NCBI GenBank assembly: GCA_022606425.2
Contig: JAHDVF020000068.1
Coordinates: forward strand, 620,001 to 684,000
Reading direction: 5' to 3'
Source of the DNA: Lepidostoma basale
Taxonomy: Eukaryota; Arthropoda; Insecta; Trichoptera; Lepidostomatidae
DNA: 64,000 nucleotides
The first letter of the stretch is position 1. Each line of letters opens with the position of its first letter. The notes under the pieces are model-generated. The model did not search any database. It worked only from the letters and a program-made list of their open reading frames with translations, and was not told the origin of the DNA. The translations under genes were made by a program, and so were the position numbers. Positions 29,948 to 42,500 of the stretch are shown here, piece by piece.

Positions 29948-30148
29948 GATATGTCGCACCTCCAGTCGTAAACTGGCTCAATCCAAAATTCATGTTTTTT
30001 TGGTAATTGAAGAAAACGTGTTTCGGTCCTCAACAGTTTTTGGTAAATCACACTATAACTTTATGAAATGAAAAGCTAAGCACAAGCAAACTAATCACCA
30101 AAATTTCGGAATGAGCCGGTTTACAACTGGAGGTGCGATGTCTTGCTA
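29948..30148. repeat. Small inverted-repeat element
   Basis: TGTCGCACCTCCAGTCGTAA at 29952 and its near reverse complement TTTACAACTGGAGGTGCGAT at 30120 face each other, with matching outer bases, about 120 bp apart. Probably a short non-autonomous element. Confidence 0.5.
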
Positions 30149-30189
30149 GAAGGTATAAGCTTTCATAACATTATCCATTAGGCGTTGTC

Positions 30190-30660
30190 AGAGCCTTCCT
30201 AGATGTTTTGCTTACAGAAGGAGGGGAAAAGAGATACCATCAGGAGACGGTTCCACTACCAGCGCCTTCCCCTGCCTCAGATACCCCAGAATATGTAGGT
30301 CCAGGATCGGGCTCTTCAGTCAAATGCTTACCAACAACCATAAGGACAGTTTTCCTCAGACACAAGAGACAGCCGATGATATGACTTACAGTTAGTCTTG
30401 ATGCGTACAGGGTTTCGGTTATTCTGGTCGCTCTAGCTCGTCACACGTGGCCAATCCATGCTATGCGACCGTTTTCTCTGAGCTCGTTATAAGGGGCTGC
30501 TGATTCGCTTTGCGGATCTCTTGATTGTTTCTATACCTCCAAGTTCCCATTGAAATACAAGGTCTGGATCCCAGGATAATTCTTAGGATCCTTTTATTTC
30601 TTATATTACTTATTTTTCTTCTCAGTCGTATTCCTCGTGATTGAGGGCCGTGTCCATCCT
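30190..30660 (-). mobile_element. RTE-like family F2 fragment
   Basis: Minus-strand frames encode ...GTWRYRNNQEI, ANQQPLITSSE-type and IAWIGHV, RATRI-type blocks, the RT-distal region also seen at 57240-57580. Strongly frameshifted. Confidence 0.55.
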
Positions 30661-30858
30661 GTAAAGCATTGACCATGGCACACCATGTGCTCCTGTCACC
30701 CGTCAGTCTCCAGGCAGCAGCTAATGAGAGGCCAATTGGACCAGCGGCTTGGTGGTGGTCCCTGTGGTCACCTTCCCTCCACTTTGCCCATGGTGATGAG
30801 CTTTTCAAGGTTGTCCTGATCTCTCCTGGATATGTGTCAAAAATATTTCAGCCGACTT

Positions 30859-31205
30859 ACCATCACGCCGTTTCCCCAGAAGGGTAGGCAGAGAGGATGA
30901 ATCGCCATATTGTTCTATCCTGACATAACTCTCGCGCCTCTTCCACATTCACGTCGATTGTGCTTACTTCGAACATGGCCGCCTTTCAGCAATTGATTAA
31001 TTTGGTCATGCCATGTCTTCCTTGGCCTTCCTCGACTTCTTTTTCCATTTACACTAATTTTATATATATTTTTAACCATTCTTCCCTCAACTCGATTCCC
31101 GAAATTTCTACTAGGGCAACGCTTTGGCTCGACTTATCTGTCTTAGTGACTATGTCAGTCCATGACATTCACAGCATCCTGCGATGGAGCCACATTTCAT
31201 GTGTA
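30859..31205 (-). mobile_element. Family A 3' end (30859-31081) beside a family B piece (31085-31205)
   Basis: CATCACGCCGTTTCCCCAGA to TTTTTAACCATTCTTCCC is family A in reverse. Directly after it, CTTAGTGACTATGTCAGTCC and GCATCCTGCGATGGAGCCAC is family B in reverse (MLRV, WTD region). Confidence 0.65.
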
Positions 31206-31599
31206 GTTATTATCAACGAGATAATTAATCGATTAAATGCAGTATTCATATCAGTATTATTCACGTATTGCCATCTGTTGAGTTCAGAGAATACAGTTTG
31301 TATATGATTATAATTTAGCAGTCTAATTGCTGTTGATACTTACCTATATGAACATTAATAGATAGATATAGTGGAACGTAATCCACCCGAACAATTATGT
31401 CATCATGTTATTTATACATATACCTACACTAATAGCTAAGTAGAATATAAGTACAGTGCTTTAAAATGGTTCCCACAAGTAGTGGTCATTGTAAATAATG
31501 GATTAGACCTTGTCTCTGGTGGTGGTAGTCTGGTAATCGTGTCTGTGCAGGAGATGATGGTGGACAGACGGAAACAGGCCCGGCAGCAGGTTAAGACTA
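31206..31599. other. No gene seen
   Basis: AT-rich spacer. The short open frame at 31482-31697 has no recognised similarity. Confidence 0.4.
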
Positions 31600-32130
31600 C
31601 AAAAATAATTATACTTAGGAAATTTAATAACTTTTTGGGGGACCCTGCCAGGATACGTCGGCCGACGTCGGGGTCACCACTTTGGGGGATGTGGTGAGAG
31701 TTAAAAGCAGGGGAAGTTTCAGCGTTTATTGCAGATCACAAGTAATCATGCGTAACAGTATTATGTACTCGTAATGGAGCGTGCGCTTGGACGTCGATAG
31801 CAACGGGGGCGTAGTCCGGGCGGTGAGCAGAAGAGGATGATGAGGAGGTCAGCTGGAGCGAAGACTCGTCGGAAGTTACGTGGCGTAGCAGTGTAGATAG
31901 TAGCGTAGCTCGGTGGGAGAGTCGGAGGTTATTTGTACGTAGACTTGACGGCGTAGACTCGTGTCCGTTAGAAGTCGCAAAAAGGAATGACGTAGTAGCG
32001 TGGCTTCGTAGGTCGGCGGGGGAGGGAGTCCGAGATCCCTCATGGCGTTGACTTATTCGCGTAGACTCGTGTCTGTTAGAAGCCGTAATACTGACTAACT
32101 TATTGACTGGTCGAAAGTACTGCTTTTTTA
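31600..32130 (-). repeat. GC-rich block, possible LTR and leader (tentative)
   Basis: On the minus strand AAAGTGGTGACCCCGACGTC follows a block with repeated GTAGACTCGTGTC (twice, near 31960 and 32060, plus strand). GGTGACCCCGACG is often found just downstream of insect LTRs. Base composition differs from its surroundings. No gag or pol is visible, and no second LTR was found. Confidence 0.3.
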
Positions 32131-32390
32131 TGCTTCCCTTTCCACACGATGCTCTGCTCTAGTAACCTGTGTGAATGAATGCGGGCCCCGATTCATCACT
32201 TTTGGCAACGTATTTCATAATTGCGATGGGTAGGTGCAAAGTCAGGTGTTTTCGGTTATTCGTCCAATATATTTCATCATGAAATATGCTGGTTCAGCAG
32301 TCGAAGTTCATTGTGTCCACTTACGAGTATGTGTGTCATGCATTTTGTACTTTGGCTGCAAGGTCAATAACCTACAACTTTGTTTAATCC

Positions 32391-32500
32391 ACTATTTAAT
32401 AAAAACTATATAAAAAACACATGTTTCGGAGGATCCATCTTCAGGTGTAAAAATATATTAAAAACTAAACAATAAAAGACTAATAAAAAACGCCTTTATA
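32391..32500 (-). repeat. Partial copy of the 8567 foldback arm
   Basis: ACATGTTTCGGAGGATCC, ATCTTCAGGTGTAA and AAAACTAAACAATAAAAGAC match the left arm, with 4-5 bases of the hairpin stem deleted. Confidence 0.65.
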
Positions 32501-33187
32501 ATTCGAATTTAAAATAATTCAAATTTAAAAATTAACCTGTGCTATTTGTTATAAGTAGGTACTAACTTTTTTTTTTAACAGTAAGAACTAATAAATAATA
32601 TTAAATAATAATAATCCATGATGACAATATAAAAAAATATTTAAAAAAACAAACATTTGAAATGACATAATTTATATAGAAATATACTCGTAAATGATTA
32701 ATTGGCATTAGATTGGGAATGGGAGCTTGGGAGATTAGATGTAGACAAAGTATTTAAGGAGAAGGAGTGAAAGGAGGAATCTGATTATTAAAACATAATT
32801 ATATGTCAGTTATAATCAGTAACACAAAACAAAAAATGGAATAGTTTTTTTATTTTTAAAAACGTCAAAACTTTTGCATCAACCTAATATACTCGTATAT
32901 TATGTTTGAAAATTTTATACTTTTTTTTTTTAATTATATATTTTGGTCCGTTTAGTTGGCGTCCCCTTTTGGTTTTTCCATCCATTAGTGCATGTTTAAG
33001 CTGCACATGTCTGGAATCATAACAAAACAATTTTTAGGCAGTAAGTGATTCTAGGAATATCTTTTAATTATTTATTATGGGTATAACAAATATGAGTATG
33101 CAAACAATTTATCTAGGATTATTTGGTCAGGTGTGTTGTATTTGAGTCTATTAATTTTTAAAAATTCAATTTTCAATGTCTCAAATT
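32501..33187. other. No gene seen
   Basis: AT-rich. Two TACTCGTA octamers at 32685 and 32890. Confidence 0.5.
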
Positions 33188-34160
33188 TGGTCAGGTCGGA
33201 TATGAGGGTATTATTTGCAAACCCGGCAAACTCCACCAACAATCAAAAGTGAGATATGAATTAGGTCTTATTTATAATACATTTGCACATAATTTTTATT
33301 GATTTTCAGTTTCAAATTCGGCTTCATTCTGAAGAATTTTGCTATTAAAATATAGGGTTTGTTGCAAACATGGCAACCTCCACTTGAGTGTTGCAAAGCT
33401 GGCAAACTCCAAAATGAAATTCATTATTTTACTTTAATTATCAACATAATGATGATTATTTCATGGCTGATTACTTTTAAAATACTAACTGGTTGAGATG
33501 AAACAAATACATATCGTAAAAAAGCGTATTTTATTAGCGTATCAGTTTTTGCGATTTACTTAAAACATCACAAACAGAAGCAAAGATGGCAGTACACAAT
33601 GGAGTTCTAGTGCCAACTCTCATGTATGGAAGTGAAGCTTGGAGCTGGCAAAAGAAGGATGAAAGCAGGATAAACGCCGTAGAAATGAGATCACTAAGAA
33701 GAATGTGCGGGAAAACGTTGTATGATAGAATACCGAACGATGAAATAAGAAAGAAATGTAAGACAGATGACTGCATCATGAATAAAATTAAGAAAGGATC
33801 CCTGAGATGGTTCGGACATATGGAACGAATGGATGAGAGTAGAATGGTTAAAAAGTTGTACACAAGCAGTGTGAGTGGGAAAAGAAGCCAAGGACGACCG
33901 AGGAAAACATGGCATGACCAAATTAACCAATTACTAAAAGGCGGCCAAATTCGAAGTCGGAATAATCGACGTGCGTGCATGGTGCGATGTATGAATGTGG
34001 AGGAATCCCGAGAGGTGTGCCAGGACAGGCCAGTGTAGCGATCCATCCTCTCTGCCTACCCCTCCGGGGAAATGGCGTGATGGTTAGTTAGTTAGTTTCT
34101 TATAACATCTAATGATGGAGTTTGCCAGGTTTGCAACTAATACCCTCATATGTCCATTCG
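33188..34160. repeat. Inverted-repeat unit enclosing a family A copy
   Basis: ATATGAGGGTATTATTTGCA with GGCAAACTCCACC at 33200-33240 is inverted at 34113-34155 (GGAGTTTGCCAGGTTTGCAA, ATACCCTCATAT). Two more GGCAAACTCC/GGCAACCTCC words lie at 33370-33415. The family A copy 33577-34097 sits between the arms. Confidence 0.5.
33577..34097 (+). mobile_element. RTE-like family A, least decayed 3' module
   Basis: A 150-codon open frame (33586-34038) runs [79 protein letters not shown] to CQDRPV. A stop replaces the W of the family ending and the tail GGTTAGTTAGTTAG follows. It is only the C-terminus of ORF2, not a host gene, although gene finders may call it. Confidence 0.85.
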
Positions 34161-34797
34161 TTTTGTTTGTCTGTATACTTGTATGGTTTTACAATCCTAA
34201 TACCTCAACCATCAATAATATTATCATTATATCAGTCACAAGAAGAAATGTGTACTAAGTACACACCACCGTTATGGAAGTGCTTAAAACTAGCTGTGAT
34301 TTTTTTTTAATTCCGAAAATTCTTTCGCTGACCCTGTGCAGGAAACGAGAGTGAACAAATGAATGATTGCTGTCCGTAAATTGTTATGTATACATCGCAA
34401 TGTAAAGTGTTATGCAATTACTTCATGGACAGAGTGCGACTATTCTCTGCGGGCCACAATAAAAACTCAGTAATCAAATTTGATCAAGGATGCGAAACGT
34501 CGCTTAAAATACATTAAAAAAAATATTTCAAAAATTTATCACCTACTCAAATTGTCATATAAAACCAAAAATTTTAATCGAATCTGTAATGTACCATAAA
34601 TAATCAAAGTGTATAATTCCTTATGCAGGTGTTTTCATTTTTTTAAATACAATATTAACATTTCCCTTACGGTGCTAAAATAAAAACGTGCGTTCCGGTG
34701 TAGGGTAGTCAGTACGCGTTAAAAATTAGCGATTTTAAATCGGAAAAATAGGAACATTCATAGCTAATCCCTTTATATAATTATAATTGAAGTCAAA
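34161..34797. other. No gene seen
   Basis: AT-rich, no recognised content. Confidence 0.5.
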
Positions 34798-35242
34798 AAG
34801 AATGTGCGGGAAAACGTTGCATGATAGAATACCGAACGAAGAAATAAGAAAGAAATGTAAGGCAGATAACTGCATCATGGATAAAATTAAAAAAGGATCC
34901 CTGAGATAGTTTGGACATATGAAACGAATGGATGAGAGTAGAATTGTTAAAAATTTGTACACACGCAGCGTGTGTGGAAAAAGAAGCCGAGGACAACCGA
35001 GGAAAACATGGCATGACCAAATTAATCAATTACTAAAAGGCGGTCACATTCGAAGTCGGAATAATCGACGTGCGTGCATGGTACGATGTATGATGGCGAT
35101 GTGGCGCATCAGATTCCTGCCGGCTACCGTCCTTCCGGATGCCCACCAAAGAGATGCAGGGATAGCTGGGACTCGACCTCCCAAGACAGGCCATCCTGAT
35201 TACAGGAACAGACCAAAGTTCTAAAAGATGAAGAAGAAGATA
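34798..35242 (+). mobile_element. Family A piece joined to a family C 3' end
   Basis: 34798-35092 is family A (MCGKTLHDRIPNEEIRKKC, RGQPRKTWHDQINQLLKGGH). At ATGATGGCGATG it switches to a PAGYRPSGCPPKRCRDSWDS block and a GAAGAAGAAG tail, as in family C. The junction is an insertion or deletion scar. Confidence 0.7.
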
Positions 35243-35640
35243 ACTTTTTTCGGTTGTGACACAATATTTGAATGTCACATTGAAAAAGGTGAGTCACAAC
35301 CAAAACATGTCTGTGAAAAGTGTTTTAAAATGTTGTAAAAATACTTATTGTAGTTATATTTATTCAAACATGAATCCACAGCATAAAGTGGAGGCGAATA
35401 TGGAAGAGATTTCATTAGTATTAATTATTTAATTTTAAGTTTTACATCACTGTTGAAATAATAAATACGGAAGTATTGCATTATTTTATTATTAATCACA
35501 CAAATATTGTTATTTTTATTGAGCATGTATTTGAATCTCCTGGTAAACAGTTAAATTTTTGTTTTTTTCTATTATAATGCTACCCCTGATTACATTTCGG
35601 TCGGCTCCAGCGTAATTTAGATAAACTTATAATAGCGAAC
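35243..35640. other. Upstream region of the second EcKinase gene
   Basis: AT-rich without recognised repeats. Confidence 0.5.
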
Positions 35641-35645
35641 GTTCG

Positions 35646-35652
35646 TATAAAA
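35646..35652 (+). promoter_or_regulatory. Candidate TATA box of the second EcKinase gene
   Basis: TATAAAA lies 58 bases before the ATG, followed by a GC-richer stretch (TCTCGCGCCCGCGCAGC) that would be the 5' UTR. Spacing would put the start site near 35676. Confidence 0.45.
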
Positions 35653-35709
35653 TCGCCACAGCTAGCGAGAGCAGCACGCTGTACGGTATCTCGCGCCCGC
35701 GCAGCTAAA

Positions 35710-36521
35710 ATGGCCGCCGCAGAGCCATCTGTTGAAATTCCCGATTATTCCGATATAATCAGTGACGTAGTTAATCGGGAAAATATAAAGAACTTCACGT
35801 ATGTAGTAACTCCACCGTCCGCAAAAGGAGAAAATTTCCTTAGTCTCATTTATCGGATCAAAGTTAACGGTGTAAAAGACGACAACGAGAAAACAGAACT
35901 AAATCTCATTTTAAAACAACCGTTGAATTCGAAGATCTTTAGAGAAAAATTTCCGCTTCACACACTCTATTCAAGAGAAGCTTATATCTATAATGTGATC
36001 CTCCCAGAATTGTGCGCGCTGCAAGATAAATACGACGTACCGGAAGAATACAAATTTAAACATGTTAAGTGCTACAGAGCTGATTCAGAAGAATTCCAAG
36101 AGATATTGGTGTTTGAAGACATGGGTGACAAAAACTTTACAATGGTAAACAGACGCGTGTCTTTGGGATACAAACATCTGAAGCTGATTCTTAAAAATAT
36201 GGCGAGCTTCCACGCCCTTTCATACGTACTAAAAAAGTTGAATCCTGGTAAATTCGAAGAATTCACAAAACATACCGGAGGTATAATGGATCACCCAAAA
36301 GATCAGATACAATACTTCGATATTGCACTCGAAAGAACGATAAACGCAATGGAAGATCTTTCGTTTATCGAAAAATTGAAAGCTTTTGGAGTTAATTTTT
36401 ATGATAAATTAGAATACTATTTGAATCCTTGCACCGTCGCTCCAGGAGCTGTTTTGTGCCATGGTGACTCTTGGAATAACAACTTATTGTTCAGAATGGA
36501 GGTGAGCAATGCTTGTTTATC

Positions 36522-36564
<43 letters not shown>

Positions 36565-39500
36565 TGCTAACTTTTAAAGCGTCGTTTTTGTGATGTAATC
36601 ACCTCAAGGGCGCATTAAAACGTGATTTAAATCTAAATGCGAACGCTGCATCTGATTGATATTCGCGATCGATTAGAAAGTGCATATAATAGAACAAAAT
36701 ATGCAGGTTTTAAATTGGGCGTGAAATATGGAAAAGATGGGTTTTCAGCTTAGATCTGAAGTCTGCGGATCATTTATGCTTCTGAGGTGTGAAGGAAGAT
36801 TGTTCCAAGCTGATGGACCGGCTACCGCAAACGCTTGATCCGCGAAATTTGTACTAGGGCAACGCTTTGGCTCAACTAATCTTCCTATTGCCAAGGAGTT
36901 AATTTCCTTGTATTTAGGCTGTCCGTTATACAGAGTTCGGATATATAATTTGGAGCCATTCCAAGTAGCGTTTCGAAGACTGTCCAGCAGAGTTTAAACT
37001 GGATTCTTTCAGTACTCTTAAGTGAAGTTCTTTGAGATGTTTTGTTATATGGGACTTTTTTGGAATACCTTTAATGAGTCTTGCTGCTGCATTGACTTAT
37101 TAAAGGCGTTCCAAAAAATGCCTTATTGAATGTTTTCAATCGATACATAAATTCAATACGTATTATGAGTTGTATTTATACACTGAAAACCAGTTTCAAT
37201 TGAATTCGTTCGTTAGCTGCAGTAAACTCCTTTCAAATAATCGGTAAAGCTCCAATCACGCCGAATTGTTTTGGTTGGTGACTAGTTTGCTGTCTGACCG
37301 AAAATTACAGAGACTGATTTGGCAGCGTTATCAAATTATTATATTTGAAAATATCATTCTATTGATAAGTTTTATATTTATTATAATTTGTGAATTTATT
37401 AATTAAGGTAATAACTAACTAACCATCACGCCGTCTCCCCGAAGGGGTAGGCAGAAAGAATGGAATGCCACAATTTTCTTTCCTGACATATTTCTCTCGA
37501 TTCCTCAACATTCATACATCGTGTCATGCACGCGCGTCGATTTTTTATTTTTTTTATGTATGCAACAGGTCGTTTGAACCCAATTACTGTATACAATTAA
37601 TTTTTTAGCTTTTATATTGATTCTCGTGACATGTGATAAGTAGCCAATCTATCGCCATTTGATTGTCACGTGAATTCTACACCAGACCAAAGACAGTGTG
37701 ACAATCATAAATAATTAATACGAATGAAAACGACAGTTTTCTAGAAGTTTTATTATATTTTATGGGAATTACATGTTTCTATCTTCTAAGGCATTATCAA
37801 ATGCCTATCATTTGATATTGCCTTAGAAGGGCGAAACATGTCATTCCCATAAAACATAATGAATCTTCTAGAAAACTGTCGTTTTATTCGTATTAATCAA
37901 TAAAATAAATATTATTTCAAAGTGAGTTCACAAATTTTTACCATTAACTTTTACAAATCATTAGTGCCGTTTACTTTAATTGATAACTTACTAACCATCA
38001 CACCATCTCCACGAAGAGGTAAACAGAAATAATGGAGTGCCACACTTTTCTTTCCTGACATACTTTAATCACGTTCTCAACATTCATACATCGTGTCATG
38101 CAGGCACGTCGATCTATCTGACTCTTGGCGTGGCCATATATGTTTACGAGTACTTTAATTGATAAAACTAACTAACTAACTAACCATCAAGCCGTCTCCA
38201 CGGAGAGGTAGACAGAAAAAGTGGACTGCCACACTTCTATTTCCTGATATAGGTACTTCTCTCGATTCCTCGATTTCTCTCTCACGTGGTCGAAATTCAA
38301 TAATTGATTTGTTTCATCGTGCCACATGTGATTTTATTATTTTTTAACCATTAAACCTTGTGATCACAAATCATTAGTGCCCTTTTTAATTAATTAATAC
38401 ATAAATTATATAACTAAAAACTATTTAACCATCACTCATCAACTCCCCAAAGAGGTAGGCAGAAAGAATAGACTGCCACACTGATCTTTCTTGACATACT
38501 TATCTTGTTTCATCAACATTCATACATCGTGTCATGCACGCACTTCGATTTCTCCAACGCCTCACTTGGCCGACATTCAATATTAGATTAATTTGATCGT
38601 GCCACGTTTACCTCGGTCGTCCTCTATTTCTATTTCGTTTGCATCGTTGACATTAATTTTTTAAGCATCCTTGCTTCATTCATTCTTTTCATGTGTCTTA
38701 ATGATTATTTTGTTTCATTATATTTTCATTCGCATCATTGAGTTTGTGATTAACAATCATAAGTGCCCTTTACTTTAAATGAATAATTCAAAAATTAAAT
38801 TAAATATCAATGTTAATCAATAGCGAGACAATTAATTAAAAAAAGTAAATACTATTGTTTAGTGGTTTTACTTGGATTTCATTTATATAAATTATATAAA
38901 ATGTGACAAATTTGTTTCGCCTTGCAAGGGCGTTCTCAAACTTAACCTAATCACCAAACAGTGTGTCATAAACGGTTACATTACAACTGAATTATGTATT
39001 GAACCTCAAAAATTCTTAGAAATTCAGTTGTAAATTTACATATCACTCAACATTAGTTTTAAGAAAAACCTTTAAATTGTTTTATTTAACAACTCAAAAT
39101 TTGCATTGTTTACTTTCTCCTTCACCCTTAACATTTCTTAATTGAATATAAGGACACACCGTTTGGCGATTAGGTTCAGTTTGAGAATGCCCTCGCAAGG
39201 CGAAACAAATTTGTCACAATTTACGAGGGTTGCCCGTAAAATAATTTTCCCTATTTTTTTTCACAATGAAAACCATCTTTATTTACAACGAGCAATACAT
39301 CATTGGAAAGCTTAGACATTCAACTATTTTTCTACATAGTCCCCGTTGACTTCGATGCACTTTTTCATCCGGGTCACCATCTTTTTGATTCCCTGGTCAT
39401 AGAAGTCTCCCGCCAGGCCGTGAAGGTAGCTCAGAACCTCTTCTTTCAGCTCCTCTTCGATTGCAAAATGCGTTCCACCGAGGTATTTCTTCAAATATTG

Positions 39501-42500
39501 ACAAGGATTATAGTCAACGCATTTTTTCAAACGGATTCGGGGCTCTATTGAGAACCCCTATGTTCTGGAGCAAATAGGTATTTTTGTTCCTGATAATTAC
39601 CTGCGACAGCGCCGACATCAATTGTTCTTTGCTCCGTCACGTAGAACCAAACTGCCTTTGGTGATGTCAGTAGGAAGAGCAATTCGGACGTTGAATCTAA
39701 TCGTCTCGGATTTGGACATTTTCAATGTCAGTGAGGCAGTATTCATCAAAAAAATATTACGAGTTCTGGAAAGAGTATTGCCTCACCGACGTCGACATAT
39801 TTGGATTCCTTCTGATATGTATGATTTTTTAGTTTTATGTTGTTTTATCTTATCTTTGTAACATCGTTTTGTGTCCAAATGAGTCGCCTAAATGTTTTTC
39901 GTTTGTTATGTCTCATTTGTGTATACGAGTATGTATAAATAAATAAATAAATAAAAATAAAATAAAAAATCAGGGAAGAGATGGTAGTCGCTTGGGGCCA
40001 AGTCCGGAATGTATGGTGGGTGTAGGACGATCTCCCATCCAAATTTATTAATTAATAATGGAGTTTTACAAAACTTATACCTCAACCAAAAAAAAAAATA
40101 ATTTAACAACGTTGTAAAATCGGTTTTTATCATTTTCGGGCAGACAGCAAGAGAATCACCAATCAAAACATTTTGTGGGCTTACTCGTATAATGCTTAGA
40201 ACTCTTGTCGTTTTTGTTTATTATTTGAATATTTCTGTGAAATCATAAAAATTCCATCATAAATACACCGTTTAAGTATCGCAATAAACAATAATTCAAC
40301 AAATCAAACGATGGTTACAATATTCAACAAGCCAGTTTTCGTGCCATAAAAATAATCTTCCGAGTTGAATATGTAAAATCATGTTTGTTATTCTAGGCGC
40401 AATTATGCGAGACCTTGAATGTCCGAATATAACAGATATGCATGATATAAAAAATATAATAATTTTAACGTGGGCTTATGATTTTGATAGAAGTTTTTGT
40501 AAATAATGAATATAAAAAGAAAAAATTGTTTAATAGTCCATTGTTTTGGCCGAAACACTACGATACTTTAACATTAACTAAGTATCTAACTAACCATCAC
40601 GCCGTCTCCACGGAGGGGTAGGCAGAATGAATGGAACGCCACACTGTTCTGTCCTGACATACTTCTCTCGCTTCCTCTACATTCATACATCTTGTCATGC
40701 ACGCACGTCGATTTCTCCGACTCCTCACGTGACCGACATTAAATATTTGATTGATTTGATCGTGCCACGTTTTCCTCGGCCTTCCTCTATTTCTAGCTCC
40801 GTTCACGCCGTTTACATATACCTTCTTTACTATTCTGTCTTCACTCATTCTTTCCATGTGTCCAAACCATCTTAATGACCCTTTCCTTATTTTGTTCATA
40901 ACACTTTCATTCGTACCACATTCACTTCCTATACTTGCATTTGTCACTCTATCATATACAGATTTGCCACACATTCGTCTTAGAGATCTATTTAACCCTT
41001 ATAAAAAATATATTATCCGCAATGGGTAAAATCCAGTATCTGTCTACAAGAATTTGTATACATTCAAAATGTTGTGTAAAATAACTGGTCCAAGTTAAAA
41101 AGCATAAAAATTGGAGAGACATCTCCAGGCGTTATCTAGCAATGTATGTTAATAGCGGTAGCCTTTCATATTTCGTTAATAAAGATCTTCTGCTTAATGC
41201 TTACATCCAGATATCTTAATAGATGGCGCTAGTGTAGATTGAACTAAAAATGTGAAGTGTTCCCCAACATTGTAGCATATATACATATTCCAAAAATTTG
41301 TCAGACGTGGTGGTCGTAAGAAGGGCGGAATGGGGAATGTTGTATTACATAAAGCGTACGCTTAACCCAACCAATGACAAGTCATAAGTCCTGTAAACGC
41401 CTCGACCACCATATTCTGTTTCCAATTTGCATCTTCGTCTCTATTGAGATACAAATAATCCTTAAAAAATAAAAAATATATATTATATTTAAATGAATGA
41501 AAACGTCTGTTATTTAGGAGTTTTATTATATTTTATGGGAATGCGACAGATGAAACCGGTCGCTTTCAAAATAAGGACAAGGAAAATTAGTTAATAAAGA
41601 AACATCGTTTTATTTAATTATTATGAAGAAAAAATGGTTAATACGTAAACGATGTGAATGGAGTACGGAGTCGCGGGAGACCGAGAAAAACGTAAATAAT
41701 GAAAATAAAATGTGTTTATGATGCATACGAGTATTTAGTTCTAATCAGGTCGTTCTAGTTTCGGCCGGTTTTTAGCAGCTCGCTGGCATCTTCTAGCAGA
41801 AGATGAAAGATATCAGAAAACAAAAAAAACGTTATGTCACATTGTGTCATATTGTAAAATGGGTTATTAGAAGTGTTATGCCAGTAGCAATTTTAGTTCA
41901 ATTTACTTTAAGTGTTGTGATAACTGCCTTTTGGAATAACACACACTGAAATCGACTTACCTACATTATTTTACCAGATAACAGATAAATTTTGTTTAAA
42001 AAATATTCAACAGTAAGCTGTTTGTTGTATGCGGACGACGCTGTGCTACTTGCAGACAACGAACATGAACTACAAGCCCTGGTGTCTAGTATGTATGCGA
42101 TATACAAGCGATACGATTTGATGATGAATATGAATAAGTCCAAGGTAATGATTTTCGAAAAAGAAGGAAACATGACAGTCTGCAACATTAGTGTAAACGG
42201 TGAAAATCTGGAACAAGTGGATGAATTTGTTTATTCAGGAAGTATATTGAAAAAAGGGATGGTGCACTTAAAGTTGTATTCGCAATCAAAAGCCTATCCA
42301 AAAAAGCTAAGGTGGCAGTGCATCATGGGGTTATTGTGCCGACCCTTATGTATGGAAGTGAAACATGAAACTGGCAAAAGAAGGATGAAAGTAGAATTAA
42401 TGCTGTGGAAATGAAATCTCTAAGACGAATGTGTAGTAAATCTGTATATGATAGAGTGTCAAAATAAGAAGTGAATGCGGGGCGAATAAAAGTGTTATGA

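Noticed and set aside
33586..34038. 150-residue host gene
   Set aside because: Same protein occurs in about 25 places with GTTAGTTAG tails; it is the ORF2 C-terminus of family A.
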